DNA of 64,000 nt, taken from contig JAIUPQ010000005.1 in NCBI GenBank assembly GCA_020161145.1, positions 186,001-250,000 of the forward strand, written 5' to 3'. Origin of the DNA: Pseudomonadota bacterium. Lineage in GTDB: Bacteria; Pseudomonadota; Gammaproteobacteria; Burkholderiales; Burkholderiaceae_C. Positions 24,718-35,992 of the stretch are shown piece after piece (position 1 is the first letter of the stretch; the number at the start of each line of letters is the position of its first letter). The notes under the pieces are model-generated. The model saw only the letters and a program-made list of their open reading frames with translations. It was not told the DNA's origin and ran no database searches. The translations under genes and the position numbers were made by a program.

Positions 24718-25652
24718 TTGAGGACCACCCGGGGGTCAACGACCTTGTACATCAGGTCGGTGCCCAGGTTGATGAACATGGTCAGCACGGCCAGGTAGAT
24801 GGTCACGGCCTGGATGACGGGGTAGTCGCTGCGGTTGACCGCCAGCAACACCTCGCGGCCCAGGCCGGGGATGGAGAAGAACACCTCGATGAGGAAGGAG
24901 CCCACGAAGATGCCGGGCAGCATCAGGCCCACGTTGGTGAGGATGGGAATCATGGCGTTGCGCAGCACGTGCTTGAACAGCACGCGCGGCTCGCTCAGGC
25001 CCTTGGCCCGCGCGGTGCGCACGTAGTCCTGGCCCAGCTCGTCCAGAAAGAAGCTGCGGTACAGCCGCGTCTGCGGCGCAATGCCCACGGCCACCGCCAG
25101 CAGCACCGGCAGCGGCGCGTAGGTGACCAGGTTGGTCAGCGTGGAATCGCTCCAGCCCTGCACCGGAAACCAGCCCAGCCGGAAGCCGAACACGTACTGG
25201 CCGACGATGACGTAGACCAGAAACGAGATGGACAGCGCCACCGTGGTGGCAATCATCACCAGCCGGTCGGTCAGCGAGCCGCGCAGATAGGCCACGCCCA
25301 GCGCAATGGGCACGGCCAGCAGCACGTCGAGCAGGAGGATGGGCACCATCACCGTCAGCGTGGCCGGCAGCCGGGTGGCAAACAAGTGGCCCACCGCCTC
25401 ACCGGTGGCCCAGCTCTTGCCCCAGTCGAAGGTGACGATCTGCTTGAGGAAGATGCCCAGTTGCACCCACCAAGGCTCGTTCAAACCCAACTGCTGGCGG
25501 ATGGCGTCCACCTGCTCGGGCGTGGCATCGAGGCCGCCGAGGATTTCGGCCGGATCACCGCCAAAGAACTTGAAAAGCAAAAACACCAGCAGCACGACGC
25601 CCAGCAAAGTGGGCACCATTTGCCACAGGCGCCGGATCAGATACGCAGCCAT
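24714..25652 (-). CDS. Peptide ABC importer permease (DppB/YejB type)
   Basis: A 312-residue permease, first gene of the importer operon. It starts MAAYLIRRLWQMVPTLLGVV, the classic DppB N-terminal helix, then GGDPAEILGG and a long loop before five further helices. The EAA motif is in QDYVRTARAKGLSEPRVLFKH near 210-230. ATG 25652 is chosen by homology; a TTG at 25679 would add nine residues. Across a 117-base divergent intergenic region lie two binding-protein genes on the plus strand, so the importer is split into two divergent transcripts. Confidence 0.93.
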   Translation of the reverse strand: MAAYLIRRLWQMVPTLLGVVLLVFLLFKFFGGDPAEILGGLDATPEQVDAIRQQLGLNEPWWVQLGIFLKQIVTFDWGKSWATGEAVGHLFATRLPATLTVMVPILLLDVLLAVPIALGVAYLRGSLTDRLVMIATTVALSISFLVYVIVGQYVFGFRLGWFPVQGWSDSTLTNLVTYAPLPVLLAVAVGIAPQTRLYRSFFLDELGQDYVRTARAKGLSEPRVLFKHVLRNAMIPILTNVGLMLPGIFVGSFLIEVFFSIPGLGREVLLAVNRSDYPVIQAVTIYLAVLTMFINLGTDLMYKVVDPRVVLK

Positions 25653-25769
25653 GGTCTTATCGGTAACAGGCAATCCCAATGGGGCCGATTGGCGCAGATT
25701 AGTTCCGCGCCCCTTCTGGCGAGTTTCCCCGATGGTCAGCGGCAGGCAAGTCGGCTACCCTGCGCGCCG

Positions 25770-27572
25770 ATGCGATTCCGTCTGTTGATTGCCGCCGCGC
25801 TGGCGCTGGGTACCCTGTTCTCGTTGGCCGGCTGCCAGCGACCGGCCCAGGCGCCCACCGGCGATGAGCGCGTGCTGCGCGTGGCCTTCCCCATTGCCGA
25901 GACGGGGTTCGACCCGGCCCAGGTGTCCGACCTGTACTCGCGCACCATCATCGTCAACATCTTCGAGGCGCCGCTGACCTACGACTACCTGGCGCGGCCG
26001 GTGCAGATCCGCCCGCTGACGGCGGCGGCCATGCCCGAAGTCTCCGACGACCACACCACCTGGACGCTGCGCATCCGCCCTGGCATCTACTTTGCCGACG
26101 ACCCGGCGTTCAAAGGCCAGCGCCGCGAGCTGACGGCCGAGGACTACGTCTACACCATCAAGCGCGTTTACGACCCGGCGCTCAAAAGCCCCACCCTGCC
26201 GCAGATGCAGACCTTCAAGCCGCTGGGGCTGACCGAGTTGCGCGAGCGCGCGCTCAAGAGCGGCCAGCCGTTCGACTACGCCGCGCCCGTGGCGGGCGTG
26301 CAGGCGCTGGACCGCTACACGCTGCGCATCCGGCTGGCGGCACCGGCACCGCGCTTCGTCACCCTGCTGGCCGACAGCGCGGTGGTTGGGGCCATGGCGC
26401 GCGAGGTGGTCGAGCATTACGGCGACACCATCATGCAGCACCCGGTGGGCACGGGGCCGTTCGTGCTGGCGCAGTGGCGGCGCTCGTCGCGCATGGTGCT
26501 GGCGCGCAACCCGGGCTTTCGCGACGAGCGGTACGACGCACGGCCGGCCGTCGATGACGCCGAGGGCCAGGCCATCCTGGCCCAGCTCAAAGGCCGGCGC
26601 CTGCCCATGCTGGACCGGGTGGAGGTCAGCATCGTCGAGGAATCCCAGCCGCGGCTGCTGGGCTTTTTGAACGGTGAGCACGACATGCTGGACCGCGTGC
26701 CGCCCGAGCTGGCGCCCAACGTGCTGCCGCAGGGCGAGTTGGCGCCCAACCTGGCCGCCCAGGGCATCCGCCAGGCCACGGTGGCGGCGGCCGACATCAG
26801 CTATTTCTTCTTCAACATGGCCGACCCGTTGGTGGGCGGCTACACGCCCGAGAAGGTGGCGCTGCGCCGCGCGTTTGCGCTGGCCTACGACGCCCAGGCC
26901 GAGATCCACCGCGTGCGCAACGGCCAGGCCATCCCGGCCGAGTCCATCGTCCCGCCCGGTGTGGTGGGCTACGACCCGGCGCTGCACACCGGCATGGCCG
27001 AGTACGACGTGGCCAAAGCCAACGGCCTGCTCGACACCTATGGCTACCGCGATGTCGACGGCGACGGCTGGCGCGAGCTGCCGGACGGCCAGCCGCTGCA
27101 ACTGGTCTACGCCTCGCAGTCCGACCAGGCCTCGCGCGGGCTGCAAGAGTTGATCAACCAGGCGGCCAAGGCGCTGCGACTGCGGCTGACCTTCTCCATC
27201 GCCAAATGGCCCGAGCAGCTCAAGGCCTCGCGCGCCGGCAACCTGATGATGTGGGGCGTGGCCTGGAGCGCCACCACGCCCGATGCCAGCTACATGCTGG
27301 ATTTGCTCTACGGCCCCAGCGCGGGCCAGAGCAACCATGCGCGGTTTGACCTGCCCGCCTACAACGCCCTCTTCGAGCGTCAGGCTGCGCTGCTGGACGG
27401 CCCCGAGCGCGAGGCGCTGATCCGCGACATGGCACGGCTGTCCGTGGCCTATATGCCCATGAAGATGACCAACCACCGGCTGCTGACCGACTTGCAACAC
27501 CCCTGGGTGGTGGGCTACCGGCGCCATCCGTTTTTGCGCGAGAACTGGCGCTTCATGAGCATCGAAAAATGA
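25770..27572 (+). CDS. Peptide ABC transporter substrate-binding lipoprotein
   Basis: A 600-residue SBP_bac_5 (DppA/OppA/YejA-like) receptor. The signal peptide ends in lipobox LAGC with Cys near residue 22, so it is a lipoprotein. The mature part has ETGFDPAQVSD near 45, a YTIKRVYDPAL segment near 130 and VGTGPFVLAQW near 225, typical of ligand-cleft borders in this fold. It is larger than DppA (about 535) and similar in size to YejA. The divergent dppB-like operon encodes the matching permeases and ATPase. The next gene is a close paralogue overlapping by four bases. Confidence 0.92.
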   Translation: MRFRLLIAAALALGTLFSLAGCQRPAQAPTGDERVLRVAFPIAETGFDPAQVSDLYSRTIIVNIFEAPLTYDYLARPVQIRPLTAAAMPEVSDDHTTWTLRIRPGIYFADDPAFKGQRRELTAEDYVYTIKRVYDPALKSPTLPQMQTFKPLGLTELRERALKSGQPFDYAAPVAGVQALDRYTLRIRLAAPAPRFVTLLADSAVVGAMAREVVEHYGDTIMQHPVGTGPFVLAQWRRSSRMVLARNPGFRDERYDARPAVDDAEGQAILAQLKGRRLPMLDRVEVSIVEESQPRLLGFLNGEHDMLDRVPPELAPNVLPQGELAPNLAAQGIRQATVAAADISYFFFNMADPLVGGYTPEKVALRRAFALAYDAQAEIHRVRNGQAIPAESIVPPGVVGYDPALHTGMAEYDVAKANGLLDTYGYRDVDGDGWRELPDGQPLQLVYASQSDQASRGLQELINQAAKALRLRLTFSIAKWPEQLKASRAGNLMMWGVAWSATTPDASYMLDLLYGPSAGQSNHARFDLPAYNALFERQAALLDGPEREALIRDMARLSVAYMPMKMTNHRLLTDLQHPWVVGYRRHPFLRENWRFMSIEK

Positions 27573-29350
27573 GCCGCCTGCTTGTTGCTCTGGCGCTGCT
27601 GGCGGCGCTGGCCGGGCCGGTGCTGGCCCAGCAGCCCAAGGTGTTGCGCTATGCCTTTCGGGTCGCCGAAACGACGTTCGATCCGACGCAGATCTCGGAC
27701 ACCTATTCGCGCACCGTCACGCCGCACATCTTCGAGGCGCCCTACACCTACGACCACCTGGCGCGGCCGGCCAGGATCCGGCCGCTGACGGCGGTGGCCC
27801 TGCCCGAGGTCAGCGACGACTACAAGGTCTGGACGGTGAAGATCCGGCCTGGCATTTACTTCACCGATGACGCCGCCTTCAAGGGCCAGCGCCGCGAGCT
27901 GGTGGCGCAGGACTATGTGTATGCGCTGCTGCGCTTTGCCGACCCGGCCAGCAAAAGCCCCATGTGGGGTTATGTGGACACCATGGGCATCGAGGGGCTG
28001 GCCGCCGCGCGCCAGCGCGCGCTGGATGCCCAACAGCCCTTCGACTACGACAGCCCGGTGGCGGGCGTGCGGGCGCTGGACCGCTACACGCTGCAATACC
28101 GGCTGGCGCAGCCGCGGCCACGGTTTGTGTCGTTTCTGGCCGCCAGCGATCTGTTTGGTGCCGTCGCGCGCGAGGTGGTCGAGCATTACGGCGCGCAGAT
28201 CGGCGCCCACCCGGTGGGCACCGGCCCCTTCGTGCTGGCGCAGTGGCGGCGGGCCTCGCAAATCGTGCTCGAGAAAAGCCCGGCCTACCGCGAGCGCGTC
28301 TACGACGCCGAACCGGCGGCGGACGATGCCGAGGGCCAGGCCATCCTGGCCCGGCTCAAGGGCCGGCGCATCCCCATGATCGACCGGGTGGAGATCGCCA
28401 TCATCGAGGAAACCCAGCCGCGCTGGCTGTCCTTCCTCAACGGCCAGGCCGACCTGATCGAAGAGGTGCCGGACGACTTCATGGCCCAGGCCATGCCCGG
28501 CGGGCAGGTGGCGCCCTATCTGGCGGGCCAAGGCATCACCGCGCAGCGGCGCATCCGCCCCGACATCACCATGCACCTGTTCAACATGGAGGATCCGGTG
28601 CTGGGCGGCTACACGCCCGACAGGGTGGCGCTGCGCCGCGCCATCTCGCTGGGCACGGACGTGGCGCGCGAGATTGACGTGGTGCGGCGCGGCCAGGCCA
28701 TCGCCGCGCAAAGCCTGGTCATGCCCCACGTCTATGGCTACGACCCGGCGTTCAAAAGCGAGATGAGTGCCTACAGCCCGGCCCGGGCCAAGGCGCTGCT
28801 GGACCTCTATGGCTACACCGACCGCGATGGCGACGGCTGGCGCGACCTGCCGGATGGCCAGTCGCTGGTGCTGGTGGTCAATTCATCGCCCGACCAGGCC
28901 TCGCGCCAGACGGCCGAGCTGTGGCGGCGCAACATGACGGTGCTGGGCATCCGCGTGCGCTTCGACATCAAGAAGTGGCCCGAGCAGCTGCGCGCCGCGC
29001 GGGCCGGCCAGTACATGATCTGGGGTGTGGCCAGCGCGGCCACCGAACCCGATGGCCAGACCGTGTTGCAGCGCTACGACGGCGCGCAATCGGGCGGGCA
29101 GAACCTGTCGCGCTTCAACCTGCCCGAGATGAACCGCATCTACCAGCAGATGTCCGCGCTGCCCGACGGGCCCGAGCGGCTGGCCTTGTTCGAGCAGGCC
29201 AAGCGCCTGGCCGTGGCCTACATGCCCATGCGTGCCATGGTGCACCGCTACGCCACGGCCATGCTGTGGCCGCAGGTGGTGGGCTACCGCAAGCCGCTGT
29301 TCTGGCAGGAGTGGTGGCATATGGTGGACGTGGCGCCAGCCAAGCCCTGA
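27569..29350 (+). CDS. Second peptide ABC substrate-binding protein (paralogue)
   Basis: A 593-residue SBP_bac_5 protein starting inside the stop of its neighbour (ATGA). It has an ordinary Sec signal (MSRLLVALALLAALAGPVLA) and no lipobox Cys, so this copy should be free in the periplasm while the first is lipid-anchored. Segments align almost throughout with the first copy (FDPTQISDTYSRT, YFTDDAAFKGQRREL, VGTGPFVLAQWRR, YGYTDRDGDGWRDLPDG), showing tandem duplication with later divergence. Two receptors sharing one permease could widen the substrate range. Confidence 0.92.
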   Translation: MSRLLVALALLAALAGPVLAQQPKVLRYAFRVAETTFDPTQISDTYSRTVTPHIFEAPYTYDHLARPARIRPLTAVALPEVSDDYKVWTVKIRPGIYFTDDAAFKGQRRELVAQDYVYALLRFADPASKSPMWGYVDTMGIEGLAAARQRALDAQQPFDYDSPVAGVRALDRYTLQYRLAQPRPRFVSFLAASDLFGAVAREVVEHYGAQIGAHPVGTGPFVLAQWRRASQIVLEKSPAYRERVYDAEPAADDAEGQAILARLKGRRIPMIDRVEIAIIEETQPRWLSFLNGQADLIEEVPDDFMAQAMPGGQVAPYLAGQGITAQRRIRPDITMHLFNMEDPVLGGYTPDRVALRRAISLGTDVAREIDVVRRGQAIAAQSLVMPHVYGYDPAFKSEMSAYSPARAKALLDLYGYTDRDGDGWRDLPDGQSLVLVVNSSPDQASRQTAELWRRNMTVLGIRVRFDIKKWPEQLRAARAGQYMIWGVASAATEPDGQTVLQRYDGAQSGGQNLSRFNLPEMNRIYQQMSALPDGPERLALFEQAKRLAVAYMPMRAMVHRYATAMLWPQVVGYRKPLFWQEWWHMVDVAPAKP

Positions 29351-29389
29351 AGCCCCGGGGCGGCCCGCGCGGCGGGTTAACCTCGCGCG

Positions 29390-31227
<1,838 letters not shown>

Positions 31228-31231
<4 letters not shown>

Positions 31232-31557
31232 AGGTCTACGGCATTCCGAACTGCGACACGGTCAGGAAGGCTCGCGCCTGGCTGGACGCGCAAGGCCTGG
31301 CCTACACCTTCCACGACTACAAAAAGCAGGGCGTGCCCGCCGAAGCGCTGGATGCGGCTGCCGCCGCGCTGGGCTGGGACGCCCTCGTCAACCGGCGCGG
31401 CACCACCTGGCGCAAGCTGGACGCGGCCACGCAGGCCATGGCCCCGGCGGCGCTGGCACAGGCCCACCCCAGTGTGATCCGCCGCCCGCTGGTGCAGTGG
31501 CCGGATGGCCGCTGGACGGTGGGCTTCGACGCCCAGGCCTGGGCTAGGCCAGCCTGA
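31228..31557 (+). CDS. ArsC/Spx-family reductase (YffB-like)
   Basis: A 109-residue thioredoxin-fold protein. The N-terminus VYGIPNCDTVRKARAWL has one active-site Cys near residue 10; the family uses it with glutathione. The body contains FHDYKKQGVP near 30 and HPSVIRRPLVQWPDG near 80-95, with the conserved RRP Arg. These match YffB/Spx-like proteins more than true arsenate reductases, and no ars genes are near. The ATG overlaps the ABC exporter stop, and the 3' end overlaps the convergent ppx gene by 14 bases. The substrate is unknown. Confidence 0.88.
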
Positions 31558-33055
31558 GCTGCCAGGCGCCGCTGCGTGCCCACTGGGCGGCTTCTTCGTC
31601 CAGCAAAAACCGTGTGCGCGGATGCGCGGCGGCCCAGCCGCGCGGCAGCCGCAGCGTGAACTGCGTGCCGCGGCGCGTCAGGCGCGGGGCGGTCACTGGG
31701 CGGTCTTCGCGGGCGTGGCAGAAGATGATGGCCAGGCGCAGCGCGAGCAGGGCGCGGACGAATTCGGCATCGGTCAGCGCATCGTCCAGCTTGCGCAGGC
31801 CGCCGCGCTGGCCCAACACCAGCTGCGCCACCTGGCGCAACTGGCTTTGGGAGAAGCCGGCGGCATCCACATGGGCCAGCAGGTAGGCGCTGTGGCGGTG
31901 GTGGTCGTGGTGCGAGACCATCATGCCGATTTCGTGCAGATCGGCTGCCCAGCGCAACTCGTCGAGGGCGTCGGCCGGGGCCTTGGGAGCGATCTGGGCG
32001 TACAGGGTCAAGGCCAGGTCACGCACGCGGCGGGCCTGGGCGTGGTCGGCGCCAAAGCGGTTTTGCAGCACCGCCACCGATTCGTCGCGCAGCCCCAGGT
32101 GGCTGGCGCGCTGGCGCGCCAGTTGGCGCTCGTGCAGATCGACCAGCACGCCCTGGCGCAGTGCCCCCTTGGCGGGCAGCAGGGTGTCGATGCGGAAATG
32201 CGTGGCCAGCGTGTAAAGGATGGCCAGGCCGCCGCCCAGCACCGGCCGCCGCTCGGGCTTGAGGCCGGGCAGCTCCAGCTTGTCGGCGTGGCCGGCGCGC
32301 AGGCACTGCTCGATCAGCCAGCGCAGCGCTTCCGGGGTGATGTGGCCGTCGGTCACGCCGCAGTCCATCAGCACATCGGAGACGGCGCCTGCCGTACCCG
32401 AGGCGCCCAGCGCCTCGTCCCAATGGGTGGGCGCAAATGGGGCCAGGGCCTCTTCCAGCTCGGCGCCGGCCGCGATCTGCGCCTGGCGAAAACCCTCTTC
32501 GGTGTAGCGGCCATCGGCAAAAAAGCGGGCCGACAGGCTGACGCTGCCCACGGCGAACGACTCGGCCACGCTGGGCGTGGGGCCGGCGCCCAGAATCAAT
32601 TCGGTGGAGCGCCCGCCGATATCCACCACCAGGCGGCGCTTGCGCGAGGGTTGCAAATGGGCCACGCCGGTGTAGATCAGCCGCGCCTCCTCGCGCCCCG
32701 AAATCACTTCGATGGGGTAGCCCAGCGCCGCGCGCGCACGCTGCAGGAAGGCGTTGCGGTTGCGTGCCTCGCGCAGCGTCTGGGTGGCCACGGCCCGCAC
32801 CCGCGCCGGTCGGTGCTCGTCCAGCGTCTGTGCAAACCGGGCCAGGCAGTCCAGGCCGCGCTGCATCGCCTCTTCGGTCAGCAGACCCTGGCTGTCCAGG
32901 CCCGCGCCCAGGCGCACCGTCTCTTTCAGATACAGGCGGCGCCGGTAGTGGCCGCCCTGCAAGGTGGCCAGCTCCAGCCGGATGCTGTTCGAGCCCATGT
33001 CGATGGCGGCCATCAGGTCGGATTGCAGGGCTTGGGGTGAGGGCATGGCAGGCAT
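31544..33055 (-). CDS. ppx: Exopolyphosphatase / guanosine pentaphosphatase (Ppx/GppA family)
   Basis: A 503-residue enzyme that hydrolyses terminal phosphates of polyphosphate, and in some members pppGpp. The ASKHA-type N-terminal domain has MAAIDMGSNSIRLELA near residues 15-30 (phosphate-1 loop), EVISGREEARLIY near 140 and VVDIGGRSTELILG near 170 (phosphate-2 loop). A C-terminal HD-like helical part includes LRWAADLHEIGM near 370. The length fits E. coli Ppx (513). Its usual partner ppk1 is not adjacent, but a PPK2 gene is 15 kb away. Sequence does not separate Ppx from GppA activity. Confidence 0.92.
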   Translation of the reverse strand: MPAMPSPQALQSDLMAAIDMGSNSIRLELATLQGGHYRRRLYLKETVRLGAGLDSQGLLTEEAMQRGLDCLARFAQTLDEHRPARVRAVATQTLREARNRNAFLQRARAALGYPIEVISGREEARLIYTGVAHLQPSRKRRLVVDIGGRSTELILGAGPTPSVAESFAVGSVSLSARFFADGRYTEEGFRQAQIAAGAELEEALAPFAPTHWDEALGASGTAGAVSDVLMDCGVTDGHITPEALRWLIEQCLRAGHADKLELPGLKPERRPVLGGGLAILYTLATHFRIDTLLPAKGALRQGVLVDLHERQLARQRASHLGLRDESVAVLQNRFGADHAQARRVRDLALTLYAQIAPKAPADALDELRWAADLHEIGMMVSHHDHHRHSAYLLAHVDAAGFSQSQLRQVAQLVLGQRGGLRKLDDALTDAEFVRALLALRLAIIFCHAREDRPVTAPRLTRRGTQFTLRLPRGWAAAHPRTRFLLDEEAAQWARSGAWQLRLA

Positions 33056-33278
33056 GGGTGGGGGCGGCGGCCCGCATTGTCACGTCCTTCGGTGCCCGCT
33101 CGGCGTCCCGAGCCCTTATTCGTGCTCGCCGGCACGGCGTGGCGGCGGCCGGCACAACTCTGTGCAGGAATTGGCATGAGGGGGAAAAGCCTGATGCAAT
33201 TGATACAAACGGTTTCTACAATGGCCCTTAAGACCCTGAGAGGGGTGGATGTTGTATTGATTCTTGGGAGTTGCTGCC

Positions 33279-35027
33279 ATGAGCTCTTACACCACTTCGA
33301 CCTTTCGCCGGCCCTGCGCGCTGAGCGCCACGGCTTTGGCTGTGTTGCTGGCCGCCTGCGGCGGCGGCCATGAGGAATCCGGGCAGGCGGTGAGTCTGAC
33401 CGAGCGGGCCGCGCCTGCCGCCGCGCTGTCGATTGAGGAGGAGAGCGCCGCGCTTCATGCGGCGGCGCCGGTGGACTGGGGCATGGGGCCGGGCGTGGCG
33501 TTGTCCACGCTGGGGCGCATGTCGGCGCTGTCGTATGACGGCCGGGCCCAGGCGCTGGAGGTGCAACCAGGCAACCCCACGGCGCACCTGACGGGTGTGT
33601 TTGGCGAGGCGTTCACCTGGCCCATCATCCCCGTGCACACCACGTTGCTGGCCGATGGCCGGGTGCTGAGTTTCGGTACCGACGAGACGGGCCAGCAAAG
33701 CGGCCTGCTGCGCTATGTGTTGTGGAACCCGGCACTGGGCACCGGACCCGATGCCATGCAGATGCTGGACAACACCACGGGCACCGACATTTTCTGTGCC
33801 GGCCAGGCCTTGATGCCCAACGGCAACGTGCTGCTGGTGGGGGGCGACCGCATCGTGGACGGCTATCGCAACTACGCCAACGAAGACGTCAACATCTTCA
33901 ACCCCACCGACAGCTCGCTGACCAAGCAGTCTCCCATGGCCTACCAGCGCTGGTATGCCACCGTGGTCACCAACGCCCAGGGCGAACAGGTGGTGTTGGG
34001 CGGCCGTATGGACCGCAAGCCTGCGCAGAACGAGTCCATGACCAACCCCACCGTGGACACCTATGCCAGCATGCCTGAGGTCTATACCGAAGGGTTGGGG
34101 TTCCGCAGCCTGGCCACGGCGGTGGATGAGCAGGCCTATGGCTCCAAAGGCATTGCATCGTGGAGCTATCCACGTGCCTGGCTGGCACCCACGGGCAAGA
34201 TTGTCGTCATCAACTCCCAGTCCGACATCTTCACGCTGGACACCACCGGCACGGGCACCATCCGCGCATTCAAGCGCAAGGCCATGCCGGAGGGCCGCTA
34301 TACCCGCCCGGGCGTCATGTACCAGCCGGGCAAGATCCTGACGCTGCGCAACGACGGGGTGACTTACACGGTCGATGTGAACCGGCCCAAGGTGCTGACC
34401 ATTGCCCCGACCGGCACCACCACCATCAACGGTGAGTACAGCAACGCCACCGTGCTGGCCGACGGCAAGGTCTGGGCCAACGGCGGCTCCAGCACGGGCA
34501 ATACGCTGGCTGGCGCAGCCTATACGTCGCAGATGTGGGATCCGGCCACCGGCGCGTGGACCGATATGGCCACCGCCACCAAGGCACGGCTCTACCACTC
34601 GGTGGCCAAGCTGCTGCCCGATGGCTCCGTGCTGACTGGCGGGGGTGGCGCGCCCGGCCCGGTCACCAACATGAATGCGGAGATCTATTACCCGCCCTAT
34701 CTGTTCAAGACGGATGGCAGCGGCGAGTGGGCGCCGCGGCCGCAGGTGTTGTCCGCGCCAGGCGCAGCCATGTGGGGTCAGACGGTGTCAGTTGAACTGG
34801 CCGCCGACACCACGGCCAACCGCGTGTCGCTGGTGCGCATGGGCTCGGTCACGCACGCCTTCGACAACGACCAGCGGTTCCAGGCGCTGACGTTTACCCA
34901 GACCGGCAGCACGCTGGGCGTGAAACTGCCGGCGTCGGGCAATGTGGCGCCCCCGGGGTTCTATATGCTGTTCGTGCTCGATGCCGCTGGCGTGCCCTCG
35001 GTGGCGCGCGTGATCCGCATCGGTTGA
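33279..35027 (+). CDS. Galactose oxidase-like copper radical oxidase (kelch + DUF1929), lipoprotein
   Basis: A 582-residue exported protein. The signal ends in LAAC followed by a Gly run, so it is a lipoprotein. Kelch-like repeats build a seven-blade propeller, and the C-terminal about 100 residues form the DUF1929 immunoglobulin-like domain. The residues of the galactose/glyoxal oxidase copper site are all visible: Cys in FCAGQAL (about 173), Tyr in QRWYATV (226), Tyr-His in ARLYHSV (439-440) and His in GSVTHAF (526). The family oxidises primary alcohols or aldehydes with O2, releasing H2O2. GGGAG precedes the ATG at 33279. No maturation partner is needed or seen; the substrate is unknown. 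Confidence 0.88.
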   Translation: MSSYTTSTFRRPCALSATALAVLLAACGGGHEESGQAVSLTERAAPAAALSIEEESAALHAAAPVDWGMGPGVALSTLGRMSALSYDGRAQALEVQPGNPTAHLTGVFGEAFTWPIIPVHTTLLADGRVLSFGTDETGQQSGLLRYVLWNPALGTGPDAMQMLDNTTGTDIFCAGQALMPNGNVLLVGGDRIVDGYRNYANEDVNIFNPTDSSLTKQSPMAYQRWYATVVTNAQGEQVVLGGRMDRKPAQNESMTNPTVDTYASMPEVYTEGLGFRSLATAVDEQAYGSKGIASWSYPRAWLAPTGKIVVINSQSDIFTLDTTGTGTIRAFKRKAMPEGRYTRPGVMYQPGKILTLRNDGVTYTVDVNRPKVLTIAPTGTTTINGEYSNATVLADGKVWANGGSSTGNTLAGAAYTSQMWDPATGAWTDMATATKARLYHSVAKLLPDGSVLTGGGGAPGPVTNMNAEIYYPPYLFKTDGSGEWAPRPQVLSAPGAAMWGQTVSVELAADTTANRVSLVRMGSVTHAFDNDQRFQALTFTQTGSTLGVKLPASGNVAPPGFYMLFVLDAAGVPSVARVIRIG

Positions 35028-35992
35028 GCCCAACGCCGCTCGAGCGCCTGGCGGCGTACCGGGCGCCCCGGTGGCTGGTGGGCGGCCATGCCCAGACGTT
35101 GTGGGCGGCCACGGCGCCGATGTGGCAAGCCCCGTTGCCGTCCTGGCAGCGCACGCGCTGGCCGACGCCGGACGGTGACTTTGTCGACGTGGACTGGCTG
35201 GGCGGGGCGACCTCGTCGGGCCCGTTGCTGGTGCTGTTGCACGGGCTGGAAGGCTCGTCACGCAGCCCCTACGCGGCGCAATTGGCACGCCAGGCTGTGC
35301 AGCGAGGCTGGCGGCTGGCGGTGCCGCACTTCAGGGGTTGCTCAGGCGAGCCCAACCGCACCGCCCGCGCGTATCACGCTGGCGATGTGGTGGAGGTGGC
35401 ATGGTTCTTGACCAGGCTGCGCGCGCACGCCCCGGGCGGGTTGTGGGTGGTGGGCGTGTCGTTGGGGGGCAACGCCTTGCTGCGCTGGGCCGCCGAGTAC
35501 GGCGAAGCGGCTGCGCGCCAGGTGACGGCGTTGGCGGCGGTCTGCGCACCGCTGGATCTGGCCGCCTGCGGTGGTGCGTTGGCTCGGGGGCTGAGTCGCT
35601 GGCTCTACACGCCCTGGTTCTTGCGCACGATGAAGGCCAAGGCGGCGGTTCACGCCCGGCGCCATCCGGACTCGTTCGATGTGCGCCGGGCACTGGCTGC
35701 GCGCAGCCTGGCGGCGTTCGACGACGCCTTCACGGCGCCGCTGCACGGATTTGCCGGGGTGGCGGACTACTGGGCGCGAGCCTCGGCGGGGCCGCATCTG
35801 GCTGCCATCCGCGTGCCCGCGTTGGTGCTCAACCCGTTGAACGATCCGTTTGTGCCGACCGCCAGCCTGCCTCGGGTGACGGGGCCGTGGGTGCAGGCTT
35901 GCCGGCCCGCACATGGCGGGCATGTGGGTTTTGTGGGCGCCGGGCCATGGTCTTTTCTTTGCGATTGGCTGGTACAACCGGGGCATGGATGA
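35024..35992 (+). CDS. Alpha/beta hydrolase, YheT/UPF0017 type
   Basis: A 322-residue hydrolase. The start is most likely TTG 35024, overlapping the previous stop (TTGA), because the conserved opening RAPRWLVGGHAQTLW lies only 16 residues in. The fold is shown by the oxyanion segment LLHGLEGSSRSPYA near 72, the nucleophile elbow GVSLGGNALL near 145 and a late ALVLNPLNDPFVP with the acid. The final His is in HGGHVGFV. These positions match YheT, a family with poorly known esterase-type activity. It is coupled to the copper oxidase gene, and its 3' end overlaps the following hypothetical gene by 8 bases. Confidence 0.88.
   Translation: MSPTPLERLAAYRAPRWLVGGHAQTLWAATAPMWQAPLPSWQRTRWPTPDGDFVDVDWLGGATSSGPLLVLLHGLEGSSRSPYAAQLARQAVQRGWRLAVPHFRGCSGEPNRTARAYHAGDVVEVAWFLTRLRAHAPGGLWVVGVSLGGNALLRWAAEYGEAAARQVTALAAVCAPLDLAACGGALARGLSRWLYTPWFLRTMKAKAAVHARRHPDSFDVRRALAARSLAAFDDAFTAPLHGFAGVADYWARASAGPHLAAIRVPALVLNPLNDPFVPTASLPRVTGPWVQACRPAHGGHVGFVGAGPWSFLCDWLVQPGHG

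Noticed and set aside
33190-33222. Sigma-70 promoter for the copper oxidase gene (TTGATA and TACAAT)
   Set aside because: The two hexamers are only 11 bases apart, too close for a functional promoter, and no better-spaced -35 was found.
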